The notes: generated by a model not told the origin, from the letters alone. 32,700 bases of DNA from CAYGTK01 sp964352775 (GCA_964352775.1 CAYGTK010000014.1:1-32700), one strand, 5' to 3'; counted from the first letter of the stretch, positions 8,750 to 17,365 are shown. Made by a program: numbers and translations.

Positions 8750-9039
8750 GAACTGGTGTTAACAAGTGTAAGCTTTTTGCGGTAATCTTTATCTATAGTT
8801 TAGAAAAATGCTCTAAGCTATTCTTAAATTTAAGTAGCTTCTCGATAAAGCAGCATATTAAGTCAATTAGGACTTTGAAAATGAAGCCTTTCTTTTTGCC
8901 GATTATTTACATTTTGTATTGAAGCATTCTTTTATAATTGTTTAACTTACAATAGTTTACGCACAATATTCACTTTTTGTATCGGTAAGTGATCCTAAGA
9001 CATCAATTTCACTGGCCTTTTAGCTAGCTTTAACGCTAT

Positions 9040-9624
9040 ATGGATGTACAGCCTCAAATGGTAGTAGATTTTATCTTACAGTATGTAGATGCTTTAAACT
9101 CCGAGGAACTACAGGGAATTGAGATGCGGTCGCATTACAAGGCCTACCATAAGGGGGATTTGATTTACCAGCAGGGCAATATTCCGAACGACCTTTGTTT
9201 CTTGTTAAAGGGCACTACCCGATCATTCTATAATGATGATGATGGTAAGGAACATACAGTAGATTTTGGCTTCTCCACTTCACCTATTGTGCCAATTGGG
9301 AGCTTTTTGGAGCAGGTTCCATCGGGGATTTCGGTACAAGCACTGGAAGATATTGATGTGATTTGGACTAGTAAGCAGGAGTACTACAGCTTCCTAAAGG
9401 CTTTTCCGCGGCTGGAATCAGGCATTGCCAAGCTGTTAGGGGAGTATCTGCTGAAGGAAAAAGCGCAACTGAAACTACTTCGTATTGGCTCATCTCGCGA
9501 GCGCTATGAAGTGTTTTGTGCCTTGCAACCTCAAGTAGCTAGTCAGGTTCCGCTTAAGTATGTGGCCTCCTATTTAGGTATGGCTTTGGAGACACTCAGC
9601 CGAGTTAGAGCAGGTAAATTGTAG
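9040..9624 (+). CDS. Crp/Fnr family transcriptional regulator
   Basis: 194 residues. A cyclic-nucleotide-binding-type beta-roll covers about residues 25-115 (for example the GDLIYQQGN and FLLKG strands). A long dimer helix follows, and a short C-terminal helix-turn-helix at about 150-190 contains ASYLGMALETLSRVR. The HTH is compact, as is common for Crp/Fnr proteins of Bacteroidota. No N-terminal cysteine cluster is seen, so it is not an iron-sulfur Fnr. It is convergent with alkB, the stop codons being two bases apart. A palindrome with the TTGA-N6-TCAA half-sites of this family sits upstream of alkB, making alkB its likely target. Confidence 0.9.
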   Translation: MDVQPQMVVDFILQYVDALNSEELQGIEMRSHYKAYHKGDLIYQQGNIPNDLCFLLKGTTRSFYNDDDGKEHTVDFGFSTSPIVPIGSFLEQVPSGISVQALEDIDVIWTSKQEYYSFLKAFPRLESGIAKLLGEYLLKEKAQLKLLRIGSSRERYEVFCALQPQVASQVPLKYVASYLGMALETLSRVRAGKL

Positions 9625-9626
9625 TA

Positions 9627-10694
9627 TTATGCTAGAGCTACGGCGGCAGGGTTTTCCGCTTTGAATTTGTCAATTTGTTTGTGCACCACATGGAACCACA
9701 ACGGCGGGAATAACGATAGCATTACCATAGCAGGGTAGCCTGCTGGCATTTGTGGTACATCCTCATAATTCTTTAGTATCTGGTACTTACGCGAAGCCTT
9801 GAAATGATGGTCTGAGTGCCTGGTTAATTCAAATAGGAGTACTCTACCCGCATCTTGATTTGAGTTCCATGAGTGCACGGGTAGCACACGCTTAAAGCCT
9901 TTTTCCGATTTCTTTCTACTCAGTCCATAGTGCTCAATATAGTTGATGGTTTCAAACTGCAGCTTACTTAAAACGGCAACTATTAGGAACATAGCAGTAG
10001 CAAAACCACCAAACAAGAGGTATATCGCCAACACGAATAGAATTTGTATTGCCTCAAAGCGAATCATTTCGTTATGGTAGGAATAGAAGGACAAGCCTTT
10101 TCGCTGTAACCTTTCAGCTTCCAAATTCCAAGCTGATATGTAGCTGTAAATCCATGAGCGTACCCAAAAGGCATATAGGGTTTCTCCGCGTCTTGCCGAT
10201 GCTGGATCTTCTTCGGTAGCTACTTTCTTGTGGTGCCCTCGGTTATGCTCAATTAGAAAGTGCATTTGCAACGAAACAAGTAACAATGCTTTTGCCATTA
10301 TCTGTTCGTGCGTAGCTCGGCGGTGCCCTAGTTCATGACCGATATTATAACCAACAGAAACAGCAACAATACCCATGGTTAAAACTCTGCCCGTAATCTC
10401 TACCCAGGTAATGCCTGGTTGGCTAAGGCTGAAAAAGAACCAAACCAAAGTAAGATATAGCATGGGCACCATAAGGTAGAGTATGTAATCGTAGGTTTTA
10501 TCTTTTAGAGCTGCGGTCTCTTCCGCATCGTTCATGTTATCGCCAATACCAGGTGATAGATAATCGATAATTGGCACTAAAAGGTAAACAAGGATAACTC
10601 CTGAGAATGCCCAGACGCCAGTCTTGGTGAAGGACAGGTAAATAAAAATCAGGGTGACAAAGATGGACAGGTACTTAATCGACTTTAAGCTCAT
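9627..10694 (-). CDS. alkB: Alkane 1-monooxygenase
   Basis: 355 residues, an integral membrane non-haem di-iron hydroxylase that oxidises the end carbon of alkanes, using electrons from rubredoxin. The histidine boxes are H120-E-L-G-H124, E149-H150-N-R-G-H154-H155 and H293-S-D-H296-H297. The NYIEHYG motif at 251-257 separates AlkB from fatty acid desaturases and xylene monooxygenase. Several hydrophobic segments occur at about 7-23, 28-46, 68-90, 101-117 and 215-245. No rubredoxin gene is in the window. A TAGTTTTA -7-like box (10737 to 10730) and a Crp/Fnr-type palindrome lie upstream, so substrate- or state-dependent activation is likely. Confidence 0.93.
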   Translation of the reverse strand: MSLKSIKYLSIFVTLIFIYLSFTKTGVWAFSGVILVYLLVPIIDYLSPGIGDNMNDAEETAALKDKTYDYILYLMVPMLYLTLVWFFFSLSQPGITWVEITGRVLTMGIVAVSVGYNIGHELGHRRATHEQIMAKALLLVSLQMHFLIEHNRGHHKKVATEEDPASARRGETLYAFWVRSWIYSYISAWNLEAERLQRKGLSFYSYHNEMIRFEAIQILFVLAIYLLFGGFATAMFLIVAVLSKLQFETINYIEHYGLSRKKSEKGFKRVLPVHSWNSNQDAGRVLLFELTRHSDHHFKASRKYQILKNYEDVPQMPAGYPAMVMLSLFPPLWFHVVHKQIDKFKAENPAAVALA

Positions 10695-10729
10695 AACAAA
10701 GGGTTAATCATCTAAACTTTAGGAATACC

Positions 10730-10737
10730 TAAAACTA
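10730..10737 (-). promoter_or_regulatory. Candidate -7 promoter box of alkB
   Basis: TAGTTTTA on the minus strand matches the TAnnTTTG box of Bacteroidota promoters at all but the last base. It lies 36 bases before the alkB start codon and 20 bases downstream of the palindrome at 10758-10775. Confidence 0.45.
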
Positions 10738-10757
10738 GGAAACCGATTACAGAAAAG

Positions 10758-10775
10758 ATTTGACCTAGGTCAAAT
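10758..10775. promoter_or_regulatory. Perfect 18-bp palindrome, Crp/Fnr-type operator for alkB
   Basis: ATTTGACCTAGGTCAAAT is its own reverse complement and contains TTGA-N6-TCAA, the spacing of Fnr-family boxes. With the -7 box at 10737-10730 the palindrome centre falls near -41 from the expected transcription start, the usual position of a class II activator site. The convergent Crp/Fnr gene is the natural candidate to bind it. Confidence 0.65.
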
Positions 10776-10797
10776 AATTCAGTCGTTAGGTTTTTGC

Positions 10798-13700
10798 TTA
10801 CGGGTTAATTTTAACCACCCTTTGGGAGTTTGCCTTTATCCCCGCACCTGAAATTTGCACAGAGTAAATGCCGACCGGCAATTTACCGCCAAACGTATCA
10901 TTACCATTCCAAATAAACTGCATGGTGCCTGCTTGTGTAGTATTCATGTTAGCGCTGAAAATTTGCTTGCCTTGTAGGTCGAATATTTTCAAGGTATATG
11001 TACCTGGGTCGGTTACTGCAAAGGGTATAGCTACCTGCCTACTAAACGGATTGGGCATAGCTGGCATAGCGTGTATGGTCTTTTCTATTGCAGCTATATG
11101 GGTTGTAGTATCTATAGGGTTACTGGTGCTGTCCCAGTTGATAATTACGCTAGTAGGGTTGCTATTGTACTGAAAACTAACGTACAGGTTGCTATCGGTA
11201 TCATCCCAATAATAGGTGTTGGTTTGTATATCGTTCAAACTAGCCGCTAGTAGAAAGGTATCTTGCTGTTGGGCTACGAACGTTGGGCTCGTTACTCCGT
11301 TTCTTATATGCCAAATAATATTTCGGCTAGTAGGCATGCCTGCATAACCATTTCCCATACCGCGATCATCTACTCCTATCTCCAGTTGGCTATTGCCATA
11401 GTTGGCAGTAAGTTCCAATTGGGTGTATGCTTCATTAGCAAGGCTATTGGGGTCTGACCCATTATCTTCAAACATGGTGAACTGGTTATTGGGCGCATCG
11501 GTATCAAAGTAGTGCCAAACAATAAGCGAATCGCCGGTATAGTCATCCGTACTAGTAATTAGTGGTGTAGTAGGTATTATGCTTCCTCCTTTCACCAATA
11601 AGGGTAGCTCTTCAAAAGCTGAAGATACGTTCACTATACCTGGGCCACTGTATACTTCTCCGCTAAAGAAATTTGTCCAGTTTCCTTCTGGTAGTATTAC
11701 ATTTCTGCTACTCTGTCCAGCATCCAGCAGCGGGGCAACTAAAAAGTTAGGGCCCCAATAGTACTGGTCAGAAATATCTTTCACTGCTGTGTTTCGAGGG
11801 TCGAAATAACACATGGGTAATGCCAAGGGGCGCCCAATTGTTGAATTGTTATAGGCTAGGGTATAATTGTAAGGCAGTAGCTTGTAACGTAACTCAATAA
11901 ATGGTTTGGTGGCATTTTGAACAAAGGAGTTGTAATAAACAGGTTCAGAGTTAGCATTAGGGTCGCCATGAGGGCGCATTATTGGAGTGAATGCGCTGAA
12001 CTGTATCCATCGAGTAAAAAGGTCATCATCGGGTCCGCCAGCAGCAAAGCCACCAGCATCGGAGTGCATATAGGCCGAGCCGCTCATTCCTGCACCTAAC
12101 ATGATAGGCAATTGCGACTGTAGCCCCGACCAATTTCTAGCTACATCGCCCGACCATAATATGGTGCTAAAGCGTTGAGAGCCTGCATAGCCTGAACGTA
12201 TCAAGTTAAAAAGCCGTTGGTTCGGGTAGTTTATCTTGTAGTTCTCGTACAGCATTTCTGCCCATAGCAATGCATATATGTTATGGACATTTCTTGCTCC
12301 GCCTCCATTTAAATGCTGTAGATCATCGGGATGAGTTTCAGGCTCTACTAAGTCGCACCACCAGCCTGCCACGCCTTCATCAGTGCGGTCTTTATACTTG
12401 TTCCACATCCATCTGCGCATGGCTGGGTTGGTAATGTCTAGCAAGCCAGCAGGGCCTGCCCAAAAGCCTGGGATGATGTAAGTGAAGTTACCTGTAATGT
12501 CTCTGCCGAATAATAAATTGGCCTCAGCATCAGCGTAATTGAATGAGTTTTGAGTAACAAATGGCTGGCTGATAAGTATGGTTTTAATGCCATCGTTTTT
12601 AAAGTCTTGTATCATTTGGGTTGGGTTGGGCCAGTTGTTCAAGTCCCAAGCCATATTACCTGTTTGGTTGGCTTGGCCAAACCAGTAGAGGTCCAATATC
12701 ACCGCATCAATAGGCCAGTCATCTTGCTTCATGGTATTTATCAAGTTGCGTACCTCTTGCTCGCTTTGATAGCCAAATCGCGACTGTATATACCCCATGG
12801 CCCAGCGTGGTGGTAGTGGTTGGCGACCCGTTAAATGCGTGTATTCTTCCAATAACTGATCGTTAGAATTTGCCCCAATAAAGATGTACGATAGGGTGCC
12901 GAATTCCGACTCATAGGTCAACTCGTTCTCATTCCTAAAACCCACATCAAAAATGGCAGGGCTGCGATTTTCAAAATACAGCCCGTAGGTATTTGAAGAG
13001 GTAATGAAGGGAATGGAGATGTTCAAGGTTTGTGCCCCATTACTATAACTGTAGTTTGGTCGGTTATAGGTGTCAAATCGGAAACCACGTCTATTCACAG
13101 GAATAGCTCTTGACCCTGCACCGTAGATGCTTTCATCTGCCTGTAGGTCGAATTTTAAACCCCTGCCTTCAGCATTTTCATAGTAACCCTGCGATTCGCT
13201 CAATACCATGTCGCCATCTACCATATAGGTAAGTGTAAGGTCAGTTTTGTCTACCGTAATTTCGACTGGACCTGTAGAGATCATTAAGCTGTTAGCATTG
13301 TCTGTTACAGTGGGTGCTTGGTTATAGGGCTGGGCGATAACACTATATGAAGTATCAGAAAAAGTACCGTTGCCAAATGTTGTAGCTACCTGTATGCTTC
13401 TATCAGTATAGGGTAGTATTTCCAGATTTCCATTTGCCCCAACTACTATCACCTTATTACCGACCAAGCTGTGCGACTGATATTCCCTTAAGGTAAGTTC
13501 GTACAAAATATCAGCGTCGTCAGCGGTTTTACCCACTACTGTACCATCTTGGTTGCGGAATACCATTGCCAAGGCTAGCACAGCATCATTAGGAGCAAGC
13601 CCATAGTAGCTACTAATGTTGAAACTGATGGTATATAAGTTGTTACCAAGGCTAGTCATTTCAACGTTAGGGTCGGCAGTGGCCCAGTTACCTTGTACGT

Positions 13701-13920
13701 TCTGCCAATCACTATTGTCAGCACTTGCGGGGCTTAGCACGCCAGTATGAATATAAATTGGCCCAGCGGCTCCCTGTAAGGCACCATTTCCTTGTGAAGC
13801 ATCGTAGGTGATGGTTATGGTACTATCTACACCAGGTGCCTCTGGGCTTATAGATACCACTTGGGCTTGAAGAGATAAGCTAACTACTAAGTAAATGCAC
13901 GATAACAAAAATAGTCTCAT
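10798..13920 (-). CDS. Secreted glycoside hydrolase family 31 (alpha-glucosidase-like) with T9SS sorting domain
   Basis: 1040 residues. A signal peptide (1-20) is followed by a beta-sandwich N-terminal domain of about 130 residues resembling starch-associated modules, then the GH31 N-terminal beta domain and the catalytic (beta/alpha)8 barrel. The nucleophile is D523 in WWCDLVEPE, and the likely acid/base is D592 in LWSGDVARNW. Residues 951-1040 form a type A type IX secretion C-terminal domain beginning near MPNPF and ending in RVVKINP. GH31 enzymes cleave alpha-glucosides or alpha-xylosides; the exact substrate cannot be read from sequence. The protein should be exported and surface-attached or released. 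No SusC/SusD pair is beside it. Confidence 0.92.
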   Translation of the reverse strand: MRLFLLSCIYLVVSLSLQAQVVSISPEAPGVDSTITITYDASQGNGALQGAAGPIYIHTGVLSPASADNSDWQNVQGNWATADPNVEMTSLGNNLYTISFNISSYYGLAPNDAVLALAMVFRNQDGTVVGKTADDADILYELTLREYQSHSLVGNKVIVVGANGNLEILPYTDRSIQVATTFGNGTFSDTSYSVIAQPYNQAPTVTDNANSLMISTGPVEITVDKTDLTLTYMVDGDMVLSESQGYYENAEGRGLKFDLQADESIYGAGSRAIPVNRRGFRFDTYNRPNYSYSNGAQTLNISIPFITSSNTYGLYFENRSPAIFDVGFRNENELTYESEFGTLSYIFIGANSNDQLLEEYTHLTGRQPLPPRWAMGYIQSRFGYQSEQEVRNLINTMKQDDWPIDAVILDLYWFGQANQTGNMAWDLNNWPNPTQMIQDFKNDGIKTILISQPFVTQNSFNYADAEANLLFGRDITGNFTYIIPGFWAGPAGLLDITNPAMRRWMWNKYKDRTDEGVAGWWCDLVEPETHPDDLQHLNGGGARNVHNIYALLWAEMLYENYKINYPNQRLFNLIRSGYAGSQRFSTILWSGDVARNWSGLQSQLPIMLGAGMSGSAYMHSDAGGFAAGGPDDDLFTRWIQFSAFTPIMRPHGDPNANSEPVYYNSFVQNATKPFIELRYKLLPYNYTLAYNNSTIGRPLALPMCYFDPRNTAVKDISDQYYWGPNFLVAPLLDAGQSSRNVILPEGNWTNFFSGEVYSGPGIVNVSSAFEELPLLVKGGSIIPTTPLITSTDDYTGDSLIVWHYFDTDAPNNQFTMFEDNGSDPNSLANEAYTQLELTANYGNSQLEIGVDDRGMGNGYAGMPTSRNIIWHIRNGVTSPTFVAQQQDTFLLAASLNDIQTNTYYWDDTDSNLYVSFQYNSNPTSVIINWDSTSNPIDTTTHIAAIEKTIHAMPAMPNPFSRQVAIPFAVTDPGTYTLKIFDLQGKQIFSANMNTTQAGTMQFIWNGNDTFGGKLPVGIYSVQISGAGIKANSQRVVKINP

Positions 13921-14021
13921 GGTGTACTGTTTTCATCGGTAGCTATTTGGTTTACCCGAGATAGGGAAGGGGTAGCTTACCGTCAATTTTACACTATGAA
14001 GTTACGGAGCGATGGGGAGGG

Positions 14022-14096
14022 GTGCAAATTAGTTGGGAGTCTATCGTCAATAATCAATAGCTGATTGTTTGACACCTTATTTTCGTGCAAATTAGT
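14022..14096. repeat. 12-bp direct repeat between GH31 and RNA ligase genes
   Basis: GTGCAAATTAGT occurs at 14022-14033 and again at 14085-14096, in the divergent region between the GH31 gene and the 2'-5' RNA ligase gene. It may be a repeated binding site; no partner is known. Confidence 0.4.
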
Positions 14097-14108
14097 GGAA
14101 GGAAAAAA

Positions 14109-14660
14109 ATGAGTTCAAAAGGTTTATACTACATCGCTATTATTCCTCCTCTTGAAATAGAGAAGAAGCATAGGCAGATAAAAGAAGATATAGCTAAGGA
14201 ATTTGGTTGCAAGCATGCCTTAAATAAAGTGCCGCACATCACTTTAATAAAACCCTTCTTTCTTCCTCAGAACCATCAGGAGGAATTACAAAGCGCTGTG
14301 AGCCGTGCCGCAGTATTAGTTACTGACTTTGAGGTGAAGCTCAATGGCTTTCGTCATTTTAGTGAACACACCTTGTACATAGATGTAGAAGATGAACCAG
14401 CAATGCAAGCACTTTTTAGGGGGTTGAAAAAAGAGATCAATTACACTTTCCGTGGACAGCGAAAGGGAGAATCGCGAGCCAAAATAAAGGCACACCTTAC
14501 TGTTGCTTATAAAGATGTTAGCTCCGTTTTTGAGCAACTTTGGGAAAAGTATGAAGAATTGCTATTCGCCGATTCCTTTATGGCAAAAGAAGTATCCCTT
14601 TACAAATTGGAGGATAAGCGCTGGGAATGTATAAGTAAGTCTCCCTTAAAATCTACTTAA
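14109..14660 (+). CDS. 2'-5' RNA ligase / cyclic phosphodiesterase-like (2H phosphoesterase) protein
   Basis: 183 residues from ATG 14109. The two HxT motifs of the 2H phosphoesterase superfamily are H43-I-T45 and H129-L-T131, about 85 residues apart as expected. Members hydrolyse or join 2'-5' RNA linkages or cyclic phosphates. A GTG 24 bases upstream is in frame, but the ATG follows a purine-rich GGAAGGAAAAAA stretch and gives the usual family N terminus. Its stop overlaps the stop region of the convergent ATP-grasp gene. The true substrate in the cell is unknown for most bacterial members. Confidence 0.85.
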   Translation: MSSKGLYYIAIIPPLEIEKKHRQIKEDIAKEFGCKHALNKVPHITLIKPFFLPQNHQEELQSAVSRAAVLVTDFEVKLNGFRHFSEHTLYIDVEDEPAMQALFRGLKKEINYTFRGQRKGESRAKIKAHLTVAYKDVSSVFEQLWEKYEELLFADSFMAKEVSLYKLEDKRWECISKSPLKST

Positions 14661-15679
14661 GCCCTAATAGCTTTTGGTGCGTATCGCTCTTTAAATACTT
14701 CCCCCAAAAACCTTGCTATTTGTCCCATACCACTTACATCACCAAAGGTTTGTTCGGCACCGCTGTTGTAATTGGTGTTGATGTTTACATCGTATACTAT
14801 GCGTTCACCATTGGCTTTTTGAGCGTATTCTAGGGCACCTATTTCAATGCCATTTGCTGCTAAAAACTGGGCGTATTTATCTAAGTCAGGATTTTCGTAA
14901 TTCTCTGCTATTTGGAACTTGGGTTTTTCTTCTATTGCTCCTCCGTCGGTTGGGCAAAAAGCATCACCTACTTGGCAAACATCTGCAGGGCATAGTTCAA
15001 AGCCATCACTTGCATCAACCCGAACTGCGTAGTAGAATTTACCATTGATAAACTCGGTGCGCACAATGTGACCATCGGCAGGCTTCACATATTCTTGTAC
15101 AAGGGTTATGCCATCCAAAGTATCTATCTCGTCCGTATTGGCTAGCCAGCCCTCTAGCTCTTCTACAGTGTTAAACAGCGTTACACCTAATCCCTTACCG
15201 CCACGGTTTGGTTTAATAATGAAAGGCTCTAAGTTTAGTTGCTTGGCAGCTTCTACCAAAGTTTTCTTGGAGTTTGCTGCTACGGTTTTTGGGGTGGGCA
15301 CGCCGTATTTATTCAGCTCTAAGTACTGCTCAAACTTACGTACCTCTAGCTGAAGTGCTCTGCGGTTGTTGACTACTTTTCTACCATGTGCCTCTAACCA
15401 AGCGATGAATGGCCCAGTCAATTCAACAGCATAACGATGATCGCGGGTATGTGAAGATGCACTCATTCTATTGTAGAATATCCCTTCTGGTGGAGTGGCA
15501 CTCAAGTCTACCAAACCAGTATCTAAAAATATCTCGGCAAATGGTAAACCTTGCTCACGGAAAGCTTCCCGCAAGGGTTCTACCCATGCTTCATTCTCGT
15601 GTATCACGTAAATCTTTGGCTCGCTATTGTAAGTTAATGTAGCGGGTGTAAAAACTTCGACGGTAGTAGTTAGAGACAT
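14657..15679 (-). CDS. RimK-like ATP-grasp ligase
   Basis: 340 residues from the ATG at 15679; an in-frame ATG at 15748 would read through the terminator hairpin and is unlikely. The central ATP-grasp fold has the phosphate-binding loop IIKPNRGGKGLG at about 155-165, the hinge VQEYV at 194-198, and metal ligands around E284 and YDVNIN at 297-302. Such enzymes join a carboxylate to an amine through an acyl phosphate, for example glutamate or peptide ligation. A cysteine group at C230, C235 and C242 is unusual for the family. The substrate is unknown and no precursor peptide gene is evident nearby. A leader with a short ORF and a terminator precedes it. Confidence 0.85.
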   Translation of the reverse strand: MSLTTTVEVFTPATLTYNSEPKIYVIHENEAWVEPLREAFREQGLPFAEIFLDTGLVDLSATPPEGIFYNRMSASSHTRDHRYAVELTGPFIAWLEAHGRKVVNNRRALQLEVRKFEQYLELNKYGVPTPKTVAANSKKTLVEAAKQLNLEPFIIKPNRGGKGLGVTLFNTVEELEGWLANTDEIDTLDGITLVQEYVKPADGHIVRTEFINGKFYYAVRVDASDGFELCPADVCQVGDAFCPTDGGAIEEKPKFQIAENYENPDLDKYAQFLAANGIEIGALEYAQKANGERIVYDVNINTNYNSGAEQTFGDVSGMGQIARFLGEVFKERYAPKAIRA

Positions 15680-15709
15680 TTTCTTTTTCAATTTTAAGGT
15701 TATTAAACG

Positions 15710-15742
15710 AAAAAAGCCCTCCCGAGGTTCGGGAAGGCTTTT
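15710..15742 (-). terminator. Strong intrinsic terminator in the leader of the ATP-grasp gene
   Basis: On the minus strand, AAAAGCCTTCCCGA pairs with TCGGGAGGGCTTTT through a three-base loop: 14 pairs with one G-T, followed by six T. It lies 31 bases before the ATP-grasp start and after a short ORF, so it may work as an attenuator. The opposite strand also ends in TTTT and could terminate weakly. Confidence 0.8.
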
Positions 15743-15767
15743 ATCCAATTTCTTTTATGTGATGTAT

Positions 15768-15809
15768 TTACACTACACGCCCTCCCAATTTTTCAATTGA
15801 CAACAACAT
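15768..15809 (-). CDS. Possible 13-residue leader peptide
   Basis: On the minus strand an ATG at 15809 opens MLLSIEKLGGRVV and stops at 15768, just before the terminator hairpin. Six of its thirteen residues are leucine, isoleucine or valine. It starts about 43 bases after a TATCTTTC -7-like box. The order promoter, short ORF, terminator, gene is that of a translational attenuator, but no run of one residue is present and no antiterminator was worked out. Confidence 0.35.
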   Translation of the reverse strand: MLLSIEKLGGRVV

Positions 15810-15851
15810 GAGTTGCAACAAATAGAGGTATGTGTAGATGTAATCACACTG

Positions 15852-15882
15852 GAAAGATAGAACGGAACTTTTGAAAATGCAA
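15852..15882 (-). promoter_or_regulatory. Candidate promoter of the leader/ATP-grasp transcript
   Basis: TATCTTTC (15859 to 15852) differs from TAnnTTTG in one base. TTG (15882 to 15880) lies 20 bases upstream, the spacing of -33 and -7 elements in Bacteroidota. It overlaps the 40-bp element of the divergent sigma gene, so the two directions may interfere. Confidence 0.45.
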
Positions 15883-15918
15883 TAGCCTTGTGCAGGAAAG
15901 ATCGTAAATTCAGCCATT
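15879..15918 (+). promoter_or_regulatory. 40-bp element shared with acs, copy 1 (before sigma factor gene)
   Basis: This stretch matches 20241-20280 in 37 of 40 bases. The core AAAGATCGTAAATTCAGCC is identical. It ends 21 bases before the sigma-factor ATG, and the other copy ends 18 bases before the acs ATG. The matched spacing suggests a shared promoter or operator. TAAATTCA resembles a -7 box but no normal -33 spacing fits. Confidence 0.6.
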
Positions 15919-15939
15919 AGCAACCGAAATGAACCCAAG

Positions 15940-16815
15940 ATGAACCCATTTTCTACCACTTACGCGAATGATACGCCCGATAGCATACTGGTTACCGAGA
16001 TTTTAGAAGGGAAAAAAGAATCGCTGAATGGGTTGATACTTAGGCATCAACCGTTTGTCTACAACTTGGCTTGGAAAATGATAGGCGACCCGGTGCAAGC
16101 GGAAGACCTGACGCAAGAGGCTCTCTTGAAGATAATTGCCAACTTAAAATCGTTTGAAGGTCGAAGTTCCTTTCGTACTTGGGCCTATCGAATTGTACAG
16201 AACCACTTTTTGAACGATAAGAAAAAACCAGGTAACGTGTTCGCTTCCAACTTTGAAGATCTTGGCCATCTATTGGATGCAGCACCTAACATCGACATAT
16301 CGGCGGAAGAGCAGGAGATAAAAAAAGAGGAGATAAGGGAAGTGCGGCTGCAGTGTCTTTCAGGGATGTTGTTGTGCCTGAATAAGGAGCAGCGGATGAT
16401 CTATATTATTGGCGACATTTTTGGAGCCGACCATAATGTAGGTTCGGAGATTATGGAACTGTCCAAAGCCAATTACCGCATGAAGTTGAGCAAGGCCCGG
16501 AAAGACCTCCATAATTTTATGCTCAATAAGTGTGGCTTGGTTGACCCTTCAAACCCTTGCCGATGTCATAAGAAGGTAACCGTTGTATTGCAGCATAATA
16601 TGATAAACGCCAAAGACCTGCTTTATAATCGAAAGGAATTTTCCACTTTCAAAAAGGAATTAGAAGCCGATGCCCAGTATCTGGTTGATGATTCGGAACT
16701 GCTATACAAAGAGATACACCGCGACCATAGCTTCAAAACCAGCTTCGAGAAAAAGAACTTCATCGAAAAAATATTGGAAGGCGACGACTGGCGAATACGC
16801 CTAAATTTGAATTAA
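15940..16815 (+). CDS. RNA polymerase sigma factor, ECF-like, with C-terminal extension
   Basis: 291 residues. Sigma region 2 covers about 18-92, with DLTQEALLKI at 57-66 and the RTWAYRIVQN stretch binding the -10 element. Sigma region 4 covers about 125-195, ending in the recognition helix around SKANYRMKLSKAR. The last 95 residues are an extension with C198, C207, C209 and H210 (NPCRCHKK), probably metal-binding or a built-in regulator, as in ECF groups lacking a separate anti-sigma factor. No anti-sigma gene follows. The start is the second of two ATGAACCCA repeats; the first (15929) opens a four-codon frame whose stop overlaps this ATG. The upstream element shared with acs suggests autoregulation. 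Confidence 0.88.
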   Translation: MNPFSTTYANDTPDSILVTEILEGKKESLNGLILRHQPFVYNLAWKMIGDPVQAEDLTQEALLKIIANLKSFEGRSSFRTWAYRIVQNHFLNDKKKPGNVFASNFEDLGHLLDAAPNIDISAEEQEIKKEEIREVRLQCLSGMLLCLNKEQRMIYIIGDIFGADHNVGSEIMELSKANYRMKLSKARKDLHNFMLNKCGLVDPSNPCRCHKKVTVVLQHNMINAKDLLYNRKEFSTFKKELEADAQYLVDDSELLYKEIHRDHSFKTSFEKKNFIEKILEGDDWRIRLNLN

Positions 16816-16999
16816 TTTCTCCAAAGTCTTTACACATCGTGTTTTTGCTTGTCTAAGTAATAAGGCAAGCAAAATGCCTGTGTATTATGACAAAACACTC
16901 TAGCCCTCTTCTTACTGAACTGGTACTTGGTAACCCTCTTGATAAGAGATCATCAGGACCTGTATTGTTCCTTATAGCTTACCCTAAAGTAGTAGTGTA

Positions 17000-17365
17000 A
17001 TGTTACTATTTATTCGAGTTTTTTTAGTGATGTATGGTGTCATATCTCTTGCAACGGGGTTTATGGGCGCTACTAGTCCATTCAATGCCGCAGAAGGGGC
17101 CATGGCAGATAACAATCACCGATTTGTGTCCGCAATGTGGGCCTCTATGTCTACAGCCTTTTTTTATGTGGCTTGGTTTCCTAGTGAAGTGGCTTTGTTT
17201 CGGTTCTTAATGATAGCATTGTTCATTGGTGGTTTGGTTAGAACAGCGGCATTAGTGAGTTACCCGCCAACGCCCATTATCATTTTCGGCATTTTGATTG
17301 AGTTGGTTCCCACCGCTCTTATGCTTTACATGCACAACAAACTTCTAAATACAGGAGCACTTTAA
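17000..17365 (+). CDS. DUF4345-like small membrane protein
   Basis: 121 residues with four predicted membrane helices (about 3-22, 42-61, 66-86, 94-113). The sequence, with the conserved SAMWAS segment and NNHRF before it, matches what I remember of the DUF4345 family; function is unknown. It is the first gene of a close-packed run: the SDR gene starts 11 bases downstream, followed by three more small membrane protein genes. The start ATG is preceded by no clear ribosome-binding site, as usual in this phylum. Confidence 0.75.
   Translation: MLLFIRVFLVMYGVISLATGFMGATSPFNAAEGAMADNNHRFVSAMWASMSTAFFYVAWFPSEVALFRFLMIALFIGGLVRTAALVSYPPTPIIIFGILIELVPTALMLYMHNKLLNTGAL

Noticed and set aside
15768..15959. 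63-codon minus-strand frame before the ATP-grasp gene
   Set aside because: It would start inside the sigma factor gene and upstream of the likely promoter; only the last 13 codons are a credible leader peptide.
16844..16873. TTTGCTTG/CAAGCAAA inverted repeat after the sigma factor gene
   Set aside because: The loop is 14 bases and the right arm is followed by a short A/T stretch without a T-run; possible but unsupported as a terminator.
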